This document shows positions 22,653-36,607 of a stretch of DNA of 64,000 nt, one piece after another. The notes below the pieces were generated by a model that was given only the letters and a program-made list of their open reading frames with translations, had not been told where the DNA came from and made no database searches. Each line of letters begins with the position of its first letter. The stretch's first letter is position 1. Origin of the DNA: Taiwanofungus camphoratus (Eukaryota > Basidiomycota > Agaricomycetes > Polyporales > Taiwanofungaceae); contig CP021226.1 of NCBI GenBank assembly GCA_003999685.1, forward strand, positions 1,674,001 to 1,738,000, given 5' to 3'. Position numbers and translations under genes: made by a program.

Positions 22653-24129
22653 ATGTCGGTCCAGAGCACCGAAACCTCATACTGTCCTCCAGGGAGCATC
22701 ACAACTCTTTTGTCCCTAAACGACGATGTTGTCACGATAATCCTTTCGTTTATAGAGCCACACGAAGCGTTTCAGCTCGCGAAATCGTCTCGTTACGCGT
22801 ATGCTATCGCTATGCCACGTGTTCTTTCTGAGGTTCGCGTATCCTGGTACAGATGGCAGAACGAATACAACGCGTTCCAAGGCTGCTCAGAATACGTTCT
22901 CTCATTCTGCAGCTTCATGCTTGCTGACGTTGAACACCGAATACCGTGTTTGAAAAAGCTATACATCAGCGGAATGACGTTCATGCAGCAGCAGTTCGAC
23001 AACACGCCTCTCCTTGCGATGGCCGAATTACTGCGGCGTGCGACATGGCTCAGGGAAATCGAGCTTGAAAACGTAGATAACTTACTGGATTCTGAACCAC
23101 ATTTTGCAGCCGCATTGGCCGCTCTTCCTTGCCTTGACATAGTATCTTTGCGCGGCGTCCAGCACTATGACTCTTTCAGGATGTTGTCGCGGATGGTCTC
23201 TAGTCCTCGAAAGCTGGAGCTGCAGTGCTCTTCGTCGATGCAAGGGGAAGAAACCACTTTCCGGGAATTCATGCAGTCACCGAGATTGATCCCGTCTCTC
23301 AAAGATCTACGTTTACGGTGGTGTGCTCATTTGATAGACAAACTGAATATCCACAACGTCTTGCCCTCCGTTCGTTCCTTGGAATTAGACGGTTCAATGT
23401 GTAGCCTTTCGATGGCTGCGCACACATTCCCGAACCTTCGCTCTATTCACCTTGGGTTTGAGTTCGAGGCCGCCTCCTGTCTTGCGAGCTGGCCCAACCT
23501 AGATCACATTGTGATCCAGGAACCCAGTCCTTATTATAGACCTCTTGCGTGTCCCGTGCGATGGCTTGAGATTGGGTTTTCCGTCACACAGACGGTCTTT
23601 CCGAGCATTCTCTCGTTGGTAGAGCGGACGTCACCGGTGGTTCTGTGTCTAAGGAAGGTTGTGCCGCGTGAGATTGATATGGGACGACTCGCGAACGTGG
23701 TCCCCAGTCTGAGGTATCTCGAGCTCCAGATGGACCAACTGAAGGACTCGTGGATCGTACGTACTATACAATGTCTCTACCAGAGGATCCGTCTGACTGA
23801 CCGAGCGCACGGCCGTCCAGGTGGACAAAGCGGCCGCGTTCCGCAGCGCACCGCTGCTCGGGATCTCCATCTCCGCCAAAGCGACGGTCTACAACCACGT
23901 CGCCAAGCCCGCGCTGTCGCGGCTGGCGCAGCAGGTCGCCGCGTGCATCCCGACGCTGCAGTTCGTGGAAGTCGGGCACCGCACTGGCAGCCGCTCGCGG
24001 TCTGGCGCGGCCCCCCAGTGGTACCGGGTTGTCTCCCGCGGCGGCGAGAACGATGCACAGGTCGAGATGCTTCTTGAGTGGGAGGCGGACACGATCAGGC
24101 GCCGGCTGCTGGACACACCGCGGTCATGA
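22653..24129 (+). CDS. F-box-like protein with leucine-rich C-terminal region
   Basis: Probably a substrate receptor for an SCF-type ubiquitin ligase, by analogy with the very large F-box families of Agaricomycetes. Residues about 17-50 (TLLSLNDDVVTIILSFIEPH, FQLAKSSRYAYAIAMP) fit an F-box-like helix bundle. The rest is a series of leucine-rich segments (IPCLKKLYISGMTF, LREIELENVDN, LPCLDIVSLRGVQ, IPSLKDLRLRWC, LPSVRSLELDGS, FPNLRSIHLGFE, VPSLRYLELQMDQ) like the LRR-like repeats of these proteins. One intron at about 23758-23820 joins DSWI to VDKAAAFRSAPLLGISISAK. The exon after it is much richer in G+C than the one before. No cysteine or RING motif is present. The substrate is unknown. Confidence 0.8.
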
Positions 24130-25458
24130 TCACTGCGGTGCTTACAGGGCCCCGTCGCCGTTGAAGCGGATACTTTTGAACGATTTGATATAATAATCCA
24201 TAGAGTACAGTCATTCCCCTTTCAACTTACCCTGCAGAGCAGAGCAACGACCTAGAGCCGTCGCGGGCGGTGTACTCTTATTTACGAGGTTGGATGAGGG
24301 GATAGGGCGCCGGCGGGATGCGAAGATAATCCACACTTGATGGTATTGACTGCTACGATAGTACCTCCTGATTTATTTACGCACAGATTATGCCCATGTC
24401 ATTAATGCAGCAACTCAAAAATGCTTTCTGAATTGCTGCTACACAGGCGTGGCGTACCCAGCCAGCTCAAAATGATAATACAAAACTGTACGCTACTGTG
24501 CAAACCGATTGAGAATCTCTACCTCCCATCCTCCATCCAGAACGCGCTCTTCATGACACGCCTAATTCTCCGTAGGCAGGTCGCGCGGGTATCTGCGCAT
24601 CAAGGTGAGGTACGTGTCCGAGACCTCAAAGTATTGCGAGCGCTATACAATAAGGGTACGTCTCTTCGCTTGATAGGGCTATCCCACGTACACTGATAGG
24701 AGTGGTGTCTGCGCGCGTGAATAGCTGAGGAGGCTATTGGGAAACCGGCACCATCTAAATCTGTAGGGAAAGCTGCGGCCGCACAAGGAAGGCCAGAACA
24801 GGAACATGGAGGATGGTGAGGATAATTATATGGGCGCTTGGGTTCCACCCATTCGACAAAAAGGGAAAGCAGATTGCATGAAAGTGTGAGGAGGAGGTGC
24901 ACGTCCTCATTTTGTGACTCATTGCAGTCCCGCTGTTTTGTCCAATCCGTTGGGTTAGATTTCTTTTATATATATTTTTGGTGACATTAATCGCTCACCT
25001 CTAGTCAGTGTATATGCTCTAGTCATTGTGAATGGAGGAAAGGTAGCAATTTACCAAGCGATCGATTCGGGTTTGCCAACCGCGTACAGAGTGGCATCAT
25101 GATGGCTTAATCGATAGGAGACACGAGCGGTAATAGGATTTACAGCCAGCTCGACATGTTGTGCTCCTCAATTTTAGATAGTTCTCCCCGTAGTGATTCA
25201 AATGAGGTGAGTGAATTGCGCGGTCATGTTCAGCAGGATGCGTGCTTGCAGATCATGTCCGTATCAGGTAATACGCGTGACTTGTTCCTGATCGAACATT
25301 TTCTGCGGCCTCCATTCCGTGCAGGCATTGGATCTGAAAAGCGGAGGGCTCTGGTAGCGACCTCAGGCGTATCCTCTGCCACGAGAAAACTTGCATTGGA
25401 CTAGCTAGAAGGCACATACTACCTCGTTTGTCTTGCAATTCCGTGTCGTACCTACAAA
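24130..25458. other. Gene-poor spacer with a possible small minus-strand gene or relic
   Basis: I cannot name a gene here. On the minus strand from about 24900 down to 24540 there are open frames with plausible splice signals, including an N-terminus like a signal peptide (MHLLLTLSCNLLSLFVEW) and a terminal exon-like piece (see findings). Near 24968 there is a TATA-like run. The remainder shows only short frames. Confidence 0.4.
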
Positions 25459-28400
25459 ATGGACCGAAGCCGGCAAAGGTATAATGCCAGGGCCCGTCAA
25501 TCTACTGCTGGCTCACACAAGAAGAAAGGGAAACGAAAATCCAAGCAGATAGACCAATCAGAGCAACCGGACCCGAATGCAGAGATAGTCATGCCAAAGA
25601 TGCTTGAGCAAAAGGAGCTGGACAGGAAGGAAAAGTTGCGAGAAGAGGTGAGTTTTGCTCATGGCATGTTAATCCTGCCTAATCATTGACCGTTTTGCTG
25701 GCGCGTGAAGCTACTTGCTCAGTCTGAATCGAAGGCCAACAGTAAGAAAAAGAAGAGACTGGACAAATACATCGTGAATAGGCCCTCCTAATTGTGAAGT
25801 TACGACGTGCTTATACATTCCTTCTGTGTATCACAGGAAAAGAAACTGAAGCAAGAGGAGCGCGTCCTCCTCTTTGAGAAATTATCGTACGTCCCCGCTG
25901 ATCCTACCAGAGCACTGCTTTTGACACACTCAATAAGGAAGAGCCAAGCCCAGCTGCCTACCACCCTCCAGCTCCAGTCCTCTTCAACTCTGGGTACGGG
26001 CAAGACAATCACCCATAAAGATTTGTTGGACAAGCAAGAGGACAAGGAGGTTAGGAAGGCTATGGACGGGCGTGCGGGCAAGGGCAAACGCCGGCGGCGC
26101 AATCTCACTTCCAGCGCCGTGTACGACAGCGACGACGATGACGATACAGACGGAGATAGGCATATGCGCGTAGACATTGATGACGTTCAGATAGAAGAGC
26201 GAGCTGATCCCCATGAAGAGGAGGGGATGTCAAGGGCTAGACCTGTGGTGGTTGTCGATTCCGGCTTTGCAACGACTGTACTGCCTGCTGAGGAAACTGT
26301 CGCGACGCCACTCACTTCTATTGTTGGTAGTGCTCTTCAGCGTAATTCAGATGGATCCGTAGTGGCGCCCAGAATCGTAAAACGGAAGCCCAAACGTGTC
26401 AAGGTAACCCTATACCATTTATGAGCGTGTGTCTACTATGCTGATATAAAACGCTCCGAAAGGCTACACTGTCGTCTTGGAAAAGTCAACCTTTGAATAC
26501 CCAGTCTGCCCCCCAGGTCTCTGACGCCGGATCGGATTCCTCGTTTGATAGCTCCGATTCCGCTTATGACACACAAGACGGTTCCGAAGGCAAAGTCAGC
26601 GAGAACGAGGGCGATGGGACAGACGACGAAGATAATTCAGAGTCCGACTGTTCTACTGAGTCCGGCAGTTCATCAGAAGAGGAGGAGGATGGCGAGGAAG
26701 CACTGGATGAACCGACTCCGCCTAGCAAGCGCAAACGGGTCGAGTTCAAAGAATGGGCTATGACACAACTCAGCGCCGCAAAGAGCTATGTTGCGCCGGT
26801 GAGTTCGGATCCTCCTCCACCGCTGCTAGAGGCGGGACAGCCTCAGCCGCCTAGAAAGAAGCGGAAAACGGACAACCCGTCTCATTCTGGAGAGATGCGC
26901 GGTCCACTTGGGGAAGATCTCCAGCTTCCGTTGACGTCATTCGCCAAGCGTCTGCAGGAGAACGCTTCCCAATCCAACGAGGCCACCGATACGTCTAGAA
27001 AGAAGGCCGTCACTGTGACGCGATCGCCCGAGGTGGAGGAATCAAGGTTGATGCTACCCATCGTTGCGGAGGAGCAGCCGATTATGGAGGCTATTTTACT
27101 CAATAGCGTCGTCATTATATGCGGTGAGACTGGTAGTGGGAAGACAACACAGGTCCCGCAGTTCCTTTTTGAGGCCGGATTCGGTTCGCCAGAAAGTGGT
27201 AGGTGAATTGCATCATTATGCGATCTCTCCCGTGTCTTATCACTTGTCTCGACGATTGCAGAGAATCCAGGTATGATTGGCGTCACACAGCCCCGCCGTG
27301 TAGCTGCGGTGTCCATGGCAGCTCGCGTTGCACAGGAGCTTGCACTATCCTCTACGCGCGTGTCTTATCAAATTCGGTATGATGCCACAATCTCCCCGAC
27401 AACTTCTATCAAATTCATGACCGACGGTGTACTGCTCCGCGAGCTGGCAACAGATTTCCTGCTTACCAAGTACTCGGTGATCATCATCGATGAAGCGCAC
27501 GAACGAAGCATGAACACGGACATACTGATCGGAGTTCTGAGTCGTGTCATCAAGCTGAGAGAGGAAATGTGGCGGGACGGCAAGGACTGCATCAAAGTCA
27601 GTGATATTCAGCTGCACTCTCAGATACTATCTCACATGTTTTGTTGACAGCCTTTACGATTGATCATCATGTCTGCCACTCTTCGCGTATCTGATTTTGC
27701 GGAGAACAAGATGCTCTTCTCTTCCCCTCCACCTATCATTAATGTACCTGCTCGCCAGCACCCGGTCACCATTCACTTCAGCCGCCGCACGCACCCCGAT
27801 TACATCACAGAATCCGTCCGCAAAGCGAGCAAGATCCACGCCCGCCTTCCTCCGGGCGGGATTTTGATCTTCCTGACAGGGCAGAATGAGATATTGGGCG
27901 TATGTCGGAAGCTAGAGGCAAAATACGGGAAGAAAGCATTGGAGGACAAGCGCAAGATCAGGAAATCTGCCCAAGCCGGTATAAACCGTCATCTGCAGGA
28001 TAATGAGACTGGTCAGCGAATAATGATCACTTCGGCACAAGGTAAAAAATCACAATATTCGTATCCTGATATGGTTCCTTACGCATACTATAGCCGATGT
28101 AGAAGCCGAAGATATGGATTTTGGCACCTCCCAGCAAGACCTTGCGCTTGATATTGACGGCGATGGCTCTAATGAGCTCACCGACGAGGACGCACTCGCC
28201 AGTGATAGTGGCTCCGTATTAGATGAAGAATTAGGTATCGACGTCGACGAATCTGACGGTACGTGGAGCCCTTGATAATGCATGGACTGCATTGCCTATG
28301 ATCACATGCGCAGTGCCCATGCATGTCGTTCCTCTATATGCCCTCCTACCCGGCGATAAACAAATGCAAGTATTTCAACCTCCTCCTTCAGGTTTCCGAC

Positions 28401-30013
28401 TTGTCGTTGTTGCGACGAACGTTGCAGAAACATCGCTTACCATTCCTGGTATTCGGTACGTCATCGACTGTGGGCGGGCAAAGGAGGTAAGAAATTATGT
28501 GTCGTTTATAACATTTGCAAACAATGCTTGTTTCAATAGCGACGCTACGATATCGCTAACGGCGTCCAAGCTTTTCAAGTCAGTTGGATATCGAAGGCAT
28601 CCGCTGCGCAGCGAGCGGGCCGCGCTGGTCGCACAGGCCCTGGACATTGCTACAGGCTGTACTCATCTGCTCTTTTCGAGCGTTACTTCGATCAGTTCTC
28701 TAAACCTGAGATCCTTCGTGTGCCTATCGAGGGCGTTGTGCTACAGATGAAAGGCATGAACATTGATGCGGTCATCAACTTTCCGTTTCCGACGCCCCCA
28801 GATCGATCCAGTCTTCGAAAAGCGGAGACAGTCCTCACGCATCTGGGTGCACTGGTATCCACTTCAACTGACTCATCCGACGGTCATATCAGCAAAATCG
28901 GAAGAGCAATGTCGCTCTTTCCCCTATCGCCCCGCTTCTCAAGAATGCTAGTCAGCGGCCGCCAACACGGCTGTCTGCCCTACGTCATTACTGTCGTGTC
29001 TGCTCTGTCTGTTGGTGATCCTTTCTTGCGCGAGGAAGCACTGGGAACAGAGACACAACAATCTGGGGATGAGGCGGAGGAGGTGGCCCACCTAACGAAT
29101 GATGAAGTGAGAGCGAAAGAGGCTCGCAAACTTCGTCGGCGTGTGTTCTTTCAGTCGCAGCAGGTGAATAACATCATATGATAACGAGTCTCAACCTGAA
29201 ACATTCTATCGCCGTTCAGCAACACGCTTCTCTCGGCGAGTTTACCAGTGACGTATTCAAGATATTATCTGTGGTGGGAGCATACGAGTATGCTGGTGGG
29301 GGGCATGACTTTTGCACGCAGCATTTTGTGAGACCGAAGGTGAGGGCAATACATTGTATGTCGGGGTCATTGTTCTCAACAAACTTAGGCAATGGAAGAG
29401 ATACACAAACTTCGTGCACAAATAAGCAACATTGTACAAGCAAATTTTCCCGGTACGGAGACGTGTTTCACCACTGATCTCAGACCGCCAAACAATCTCC
29501 AGGCATATATTTTTATTTTTATAATTTGTCTTAGCTGACTCAAAAATTACTGCATTAGTTGAAGGTCTTGAGGCAGCTCATTACTGCCGGATTCATCGAT
29601 CAAGTAGCTGTACGAAAAGATCTCGTCCAGCAGACGGCAGCGTCTGGCGAGAAGTACACGACATCCAGGGGTGTGGCATACCGCGCCCTAGGTATCTCGG
29701 AAGATGTATTCATTCACCCATCTTCCTTGTTGATAAGTATGGCACCGCCTGAGTATGTCGTGTTTCTGGAAGTTGTGCGGACTTCTTGCCTATGGCTTAA
29801 AGGTATGTTTTCGGTCGCCGAAGATGGGTATGATCCGCTGATGATTTCTTATCTTGTTTAGGGTTAACAGTTATAAATCCAGCGTGGCTGTCAAGTCTTG
29901 GCAAGCCTCTTTGCACATATTCGAAAGCGTTTAAGAATAAGGACGGACAATCGATGGTCGTCCCGCACTTCGGTTCTGCAGGTTGGGAACTGCCACCTAT
30001 CAAGGAAGGGTAA
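25459..30013 (+). CDS. DEAH-box RNA helicase, DHX37/Dhr1 family
   Basis: Nucleolar ATPase that releases U3 snoRNA from pre-40S particles during small-subunit ribosome assembly (yeast Dhr1/Ecm16). The N-terminal quarter is lysine-rich and acidic, including a nuclear-type basic run ([11 protein letters not shown]) and DDDDDTDGD and EEEEDGEE stretches. The helicase core shows motif I ([17 protein letters not shown]), [30 protein letters not shown], the DEAH box ([16 protein letters not shown]), SATLRVSDF, and in domain 2 [36 protein letters not shown] and the Q-x-x-R-x-G-R region around 28610. The winged-helix, ratchet and OB-fold domains follow ([30 protein letters not shown]), ending in [16 protein letters not shown]. 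At least ten introns. It converges on Sen1, with 121 bases between the stops. Confidence 0.95.
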
Positions 30014-30134
30014 CAATTTAGATGAACATAATGCTATAATTGTGAATATTGTACGTGAGTCATTGCCAAAATAAGTTAATGCGTATGCTTCAGTAATCCT
30101 ATGTGATGCGGAAATAAAGATATAGATTGGTGTA

Positions 30135-33100
30135 TCAAAGTCGTCGTCGGTTGCTAGCTGAGCCTGTGTCACCACCTTCGGGAGCAGGACGCTGTAGACC
30201 TTTCAGCATAGGTCACAAACCACTGAGAGAAGGAATGAAAATGCACCTTATTTTTAGGTATGAATAAGCTCGGTGCTTGTTTGGGGCGCTTTTTAGGACG
30301 AGGTTTAGGTTTCGTTTGATCGTTGCCTTGCTGAGGTCGAGGTGCGACCTGGGGCTCATCGGAAATCGGTCTTTTCTGTCCTGCAAGGGATTTGCTTGGA
30401 TCCTCTTCACCAGCTGCTACTGCGATATTGCTACTTGACGCCTCCTTCGGAGGTTTGGAAGCCTCTGATGGCGTATCGCCGAGGTGAGACTTGAACTCAC
30501 GAGGGGTTGTCAAGTCAGTGGGAATAGGTGGAAGCTCGTTTCTAGACCGAACTTTAACCGGCTTGGTGGGTGATGACATTGACTTCATCGGCACCACCGG
30601 TGAAGTGAAGTACGCAACATCTACCTGCTGAAAGCAAAGTCAGGCTTGTAGATGAAGTTAGGAGACTATGACCTATTACATCTACCAAACAATTTCTTGT
30701 TCTGGCGTCACGAACGATATCTCGCCATGTGTCATCGCTCCTTTCCAGGGTGGGAGCATGTCCGAGCACAAACAATGAAGACTTCGCACGCGTAAGAGCC
30801 ACATTCATTCGCCTTACATCTGAGATCCGAGGAATGAGTCGCCTTCACAGGCACCGAATTAGTTGTGAATACTACCTTTCAGGAAACCTACGCTCTGCAC
30901 TCCAGGGCCAGCACGAACGCAAGACAAGATAATGACATCTTTTTCTTGACCTTGAAAACCATCGACAGTATTGAAGTCTACAGTCCCGGTGATATCCCGA
31001 CCAAAACGTTGTTCGAAAGCACGACGAAGTTCGAAGATCTGCCCACGGTACATAGAGATTATGCCAACTTTGAAGTCGAAGTCGAAGAAAGAGAATTCCT
31101 GTCGTAGCCTATTGTACAATGCAACAGCCACCTGACATTCAGCACGATTGACTAGAGAATGGGTGCCTCCTGAGCCAATTTCTTGTTGGCCCCCAACAAC
31201 ATTAAAAAAGCGGTATGTCCCGAGCTTGGGATGCGGATGCCACGGTCTCTTCGTTTTAATAGCCATATCGGGACCATCTTGAAGCCGACCGTCGTAGAAC
31301 AAGCGGCTTGGCACCCTGCTAATGTCTGGATGCATACGGTATTGTATACTAGCGGTTGTCATGAAATAGGTGCTTTAAGTGCGTACATAAAGAATCATAC
31401 TCGTACCTGAGAAGATGTACCGCGTCTGGGCACTGCTGTTGCAATCTGACAAAAAGAGACTGGTTATATCCATATTTGCAGGCCTTTATACGGGTCGATT
31501 GATCCCATAGGTCATGATCACAATTATCGAAGCATAACGATGGGCGCAACTGACCTCCTGGGACTTTACTGTCGGTGGCAGCTGCTTTGGGTCTAGATCA
31601 CAAGTCAGAATTGAACGAAATGCAGCTGGCAACGAGGACATACCTCCAACCATGACACAACGGTCACAACGGTACTTCAGCGGTATCAATGAACTCAGCT
31701 CTATTGCCTGCGCGGCCTCGTCTATGATCACCAATTCGAAGTCAAGCTGTTCCAAATACTCATATGCCGCTCCAGATAGGGTGCTACAAATAATATCAGC
31801 TTCTTGAAGGACCTCGGTACGGAACCTCCGGCGGGTGGCGTCTAGGGTGCGTGAGTCCGACTTTTGCTTGTCCTTTAGCTTGTCAAACTGATGCGTCAAC
31901 AAGACTTTCTGCTTGTTGAGTTTTTTGATTTCCTCTTCAAGGGCGAACGTCCTGGCTGCGTTGTCGTGAATTTTACCAATTTCCTCCAACTTTTGTTGTC
32001 GAGAGCGCTTCACAGACTCGAGCTCAGAACGCAGACGTGCGATCTCGCTCCCTGCATCCTTCGAAGTATTACTGAGCTCTGGATTCGTATTCAGTTTCTG
32101 TTCAATCAGATGTTCCAAAGACACGTCTCTGACACTGATGTTCATACTGCTGACCGCACCAACCCTGACAACTTTGGGACAAGTTGTTCGCTGACCAGCG
32201 CCAGATATTCCCTCTTTCAGACGATATGCGATTTCATCTATCGCAGCATTGCTTGGTGCACAGAGAAGCACTTTCTTCACAGGCTCCTTGTATGAGGGCC
32301 CTGCATTCCTTCCAACATGGACAGTGGTGATAGGCCTCGATCGCCGTGACAGGAATGCATGTACAAGGCCACAAATAGTCGAAGTCTTGCCTGTGCCAGG
32401 GGGACTGCATATAAAGTGAGTTATGAAAGGATCACATACTTTTTTTACTACTCACCCTTGAATCAGAGCGAAACCCTCAGCTTGTAGAGAACTAAGGATG
32501 GCAGTAGCCTGGGGTTCATTCACATTATATGTGACCATCATCCGTTGGACTTCTTTGAAATCTGAGACTCTGGATGGCCTGATCTCTGCCCGTAGAATGG
32601 TGTCGCAAAGATCATAGTATGGCATTGCCATCAGGGCAGCGTACTCTCGGTGTAGAGTCCGCAGACTGGAAAATTATCAGTCAATACCATGCATGTAAAA
32701 CTAATCGACTTGCCTTAAAACCTTACTTAGCAGCCAATTCGTGTTTATGTGTAAACCAGGATCGTTCCCCCGCAAACAAAATCGAATTGTAGCTTGAATC
32801 CCGAAAGGCGTAGCTTTGTAACTCTGTGCTTTACCGAGCGCAGATTTATTGGTATTTGTATGCCGCAGCAATACCACGTCTGTGTCTGAGAGACTCCAAT
32901 CCTTTTTGACGCTTTCCGATATGGAGATATCGATGTCAACCCAATCGTCAACAAACTGTCTGCTCGCTATACGGCACTCATAAGTATCGCGAACTTCTTC
33001 CTTTGACTCAGCCAGCTGTGTCCAGCATTCCAGGAACAGCATCGGCTCAAAAACGCGGCAAAAATGGTGAGGATCAGTGAATTTACCTGGTACCATAGAA

Positions 33101-36100
33101 AGGTTTGGAAATGCTCCTGGCGGACTAGGACCATCGTGATCATAATCCCATGAGAGTAAGGTCCGATGAAGACCAGATACATCAGGTTTGAGTCGTAAGT
33201 GCGTCCGACGAGCGTCTTCGCGTTTATTCGCTCGCTCAATTGCTAGGTTGCGAGCTTTGGTCGGTACGTCAAGCAGCACCACTTGCCGCCGTTCCACCGG
33301 CTTCTTGATCGTTGGAGTCCGTTGCAATTTGGACAGGGACGCTAGGCCTACACCTCCCTCATCGTCGCTGCTTTCCTCGTGCTCACTACTTGACGATGAT
33401 TCCGGCGTTGAAGTTTTCACAGAGCCACTCTCGTCCTTGATAATTCTGTGAGGTTGATTTCCAATAGCTCGCACATCCCTTGCAGCTCTGCTCGAACTGG
33501 CAGTTTGGGGGACCGAAGATACAGTTTCGAGCTTCTTCTTGTCTTCTGCTGTGAAAAAACTCGAAATTGAAGCCTTGGCAGGAAGCTTCATCTTCTTGTC
33601 AGCTTTTGGCTCTACGAACGATTTCCGCATTTCGGTCCGTCGTGAGGCTATGGTATCCTTTCGTTCCTTTTGTTTGAGTGTGTCCATTGTAGTGGCTGGT
33701 TTACCCTCTGGGAGATTGTGAGAAATTATCTGTACCTCATCTTCATCAAATGCGCTGATTACATCTTGGAGTCTAGCCAATCGTGTGGAGTCTAATCTTG
33801 TCTGAGGTCGCCTCGGGTCATTCTTTCGGGCGTTGTCGATATGTTTCTGTAACTTCTGTAGAGCCTCATCAGATGGGCGTACGCACGCTTCGTTGAAGCA
33901 TCCCAGAAGCGACTCGAGCAGAGCGAAAGATTGATGGAGGAGCTCTTCGTCCGTAAGTCGTAGCCATCGCGTTAATTCGAATAAGACCGGTTGCAAGTCA
34001 TCGATCATCCTCTTTCCAACCCGTGACAAGTTCTTCCTTGTTCCATCGCTAGATTGTTGGCTATGAGCAAGAGCTCCAACCTCGATAACCCGCCGCTGGG
34101 CTAACATATCTCTCCCAAAAATGAGAGCATCGCGCATCCATAGGACCATATCTGCATTATCGAAATAGGTGGCCCACTTCGGCGTCTTGAGAAAGATTGC
34201 GCGCAGAGCTTTCGTCATCATGTTCCACCATTTGAAGAGTTGGGTCGATACCGATGTCCCTACACCCATTTTCAAGAATTGCTCGCTGTGAAGCAATCCG
34301 TGGGGATTGGAGCAAAGCACATCGATGACGTCCGTCAAGCAGCGTGCCAGTGCTTTTGAAAGGCTACATGCCTCAGGAACCACATCCACATACTGGATAT
34401 AAGTCTGGAGGAACTCGTTGATTCCACCCAAAGCTGCATCGGGAAACTTCTCGAGTAGCGCCCGAAAACAGTCCAGGCGTACTTCGACATCGAAAGCAAG
34501 CCCAGCTAGAGCCTGAGCAGTCTCTTGAATAGCTTCCACAGGCGAAAGCATAAGGACTGTGACGTTTTTGACTACGTCTTGCCTGCGAAGGAGATCCACC
34601 ACAACAGAGGGAAGGCTGAGATCAAGGTACCTCGTAACAGCGTCTTCAAAACCACCACGAACGATATTGAGGCAGCGATTCACACCGACCAATGCGCTTC
34701 GAAACGAGTTTCCATGCTCTCGATCCGCAAGCCCATCAACAAATGCGACATCTTTCAAGTCATCTACGTGGGAGATCGCGGCAAGGGTCGAGACTATCAT
34801 GGCAATCCCATCCGAGTCGCTGGGCTGGATATCATTGTACATATCTTTCCACATTTGCTCACGGACTACGGGAGCGAAGAGTTGAGAATGTTCAGAGGTA
34901 CGCCCACACAACTTCGAGATCACAGTACATATGTCCTTGACATCTTTCACCAAAGACAATTTGACGAGTCTTCGCGCTTGCGTACGCGCCTCCGACCACC
35001 TGTCGTCAGCGTACGCTCGCGCGAAAGCAATGGAAACAACCATGCTGGAGTGGACGTCCATAATTTCCCAAACAGTGTCTGACCAGGGTGCTGGATTATA
35101 TTTGTCCAACGCAGTGATAACTGCAATAAGAAGCTAGATGAAACCTATTCAGTATGCCATAGCTGCTCGGACAGGAAATTACTCGCCTTCGATGCAATAG
35201 ACATCGCTGCCGGTCGTACTCCCTGAAATCGCTCATGTTGCAGCTCTTCGCACAGGAAATGCACAAGAACCGGTAGAACATCCTTTACCACTGGTAAATT
35301 TCCAATGGTATTGAGATATGTTTCGGTCCAGCTTAGAAGCCAGTTATCTTTCCGCGCTGAAGGGAGTTCCTGCAAGGTCTGAACATAACACGGATTGTCC
35401 TTGATAGAGTTGAAGACAACCTGCGGATACTCGGGGCCTTCATCCTCCCACATCGCGGGACCAATGCGACTGAGAACAAGCAAGAAAGACTTTAAAACAT
35501 CGACGAAGTCTGTGAGCATATCAGCAGAGACATGTAAACGGTTGAGGATGTAGGGGAGGTAACCTATATCAGCTTCAGAAATGTTCACGGAAAGAGAAAA
35601 ACTAACGAGGACCAGTGTCGTGCAAGTGGCCTACCACGACATGACGGAGATCGAGATTGCCGGTATGAAAAAATTCGACGGGAACGTAACGAAGGACCAT
35701 GCAGTATCCAGACCACATAAGTGAAGCATCTGAAACGAAAGACATGGGATATTCATGCTGAATTTCATTAGCAGCTTGAGCCGACATGACAACATCCGTA
35801 ACAGACTTGAGAATTCTACGATGCATAGGAGAAAAATGCCCCTTAGGTATAGGTGTCTGTTTGCATAAGGAGATCTGTTGCTGCGCCCAGTTTCGGACTC
35901 CGGGATGCCCATCTATAAGCATTAGGAACAATCCAGGAGGGGGGAAATCGATAGGCCAACTAGAAATGGGAACGTCGGGGATGCAAGAATGAATAATTTT
36001 CGCTGCTCCTGGGTCTCGAAGAATACGCAAATTATAAAATATATGATAAAGGATGGCAGGCGGGACATCAGATAGAGCACGTCCAGAGCCTGCCGCAGTT

Positions 36101-36607
36101 TCAGGTGATAGTTGAAATTTCTTTAAGCCATCGAGGAGCACTTCAAGCTCCCAATTGTCAAAATCACCATAGAATCCTTGTAAGATCTCTTCGCTAAATG
36201 CAGCAAAGTATCTAGATGATACTATGAGGTCACGGACATAAACATGTAGTGCTGATGTGAACTCACGTGTTTCTTGACGTTGTTTTCACCTCCTGGAACG
36301 CCCTCACACACTCACAACATCTCGCAAGACATTCCCGAAGCTGCTGCCTCCAAATATTCACGCGAGCATTATTGTATGCATGTAGACGGATGAGAAACGT
36401 GGCCACCTCGATGGTCAATGGATCAGCATGAGAGCAGAACCAATGTTCAAATGGTTTATGAGGAGCATTCGGTCGCCGTTGAAGAGAAGGGCCAAGTAGG
36501 TAATCAGTGAGAAGTTTCAAATCCGCGTCGGACGCGACAGCAACTGGTACATCACGGAGGTTCTGAAGCTTGGTCTTGATCTGGTCTTGATTTGAGAGTG
36601 AGGCCAT
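30135..36607 (-). CDS. SEN1: Sen1/senataxin superfamily 1 RNA-DNA helicase
   Basis: Nuclear helicase that ends transcription of short non-coding RNAs and removes R-loops. Large N-terminal alpha-helical domain starting MASLSNQDQIKTKLQNLRDV; a single 802-codon exon piece (32701-35109) holds most of it and a Ser/Asp-rich linker. Helicase core in order: Q-like region, Walker A GPPGTGKTST, APSNAAIDEIAYRL, an inserted coiled coil (ELESVKRSRQQKLEEIGKIH), Walker B LVIIDEAAQAIELSS, MVGDPKQLPPTV after splicing, YRMHPDIS, VGIISMYRGQ, VDFNTVDGFQGQEKDVIILS and MNVALTRAKSSLFVLGH. The tail is disordered, basic and proline-rich (KPKPRPKKRPKQAPSLFIP). I prefer a last splice giving KRPAPEGGDTGSASNRRRL and a stop at 30135; without it the frame stops at 30169. 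The start lies 327 bases from translin on the opposite strand. Confidence 0.94.

Noticed and set aside
34525-35137. Plus-strand frames opposite the SEN1 N-terminal exon
   Set aside because: They are antisense to an 802-codon SEN1 exon with a clear family reading.
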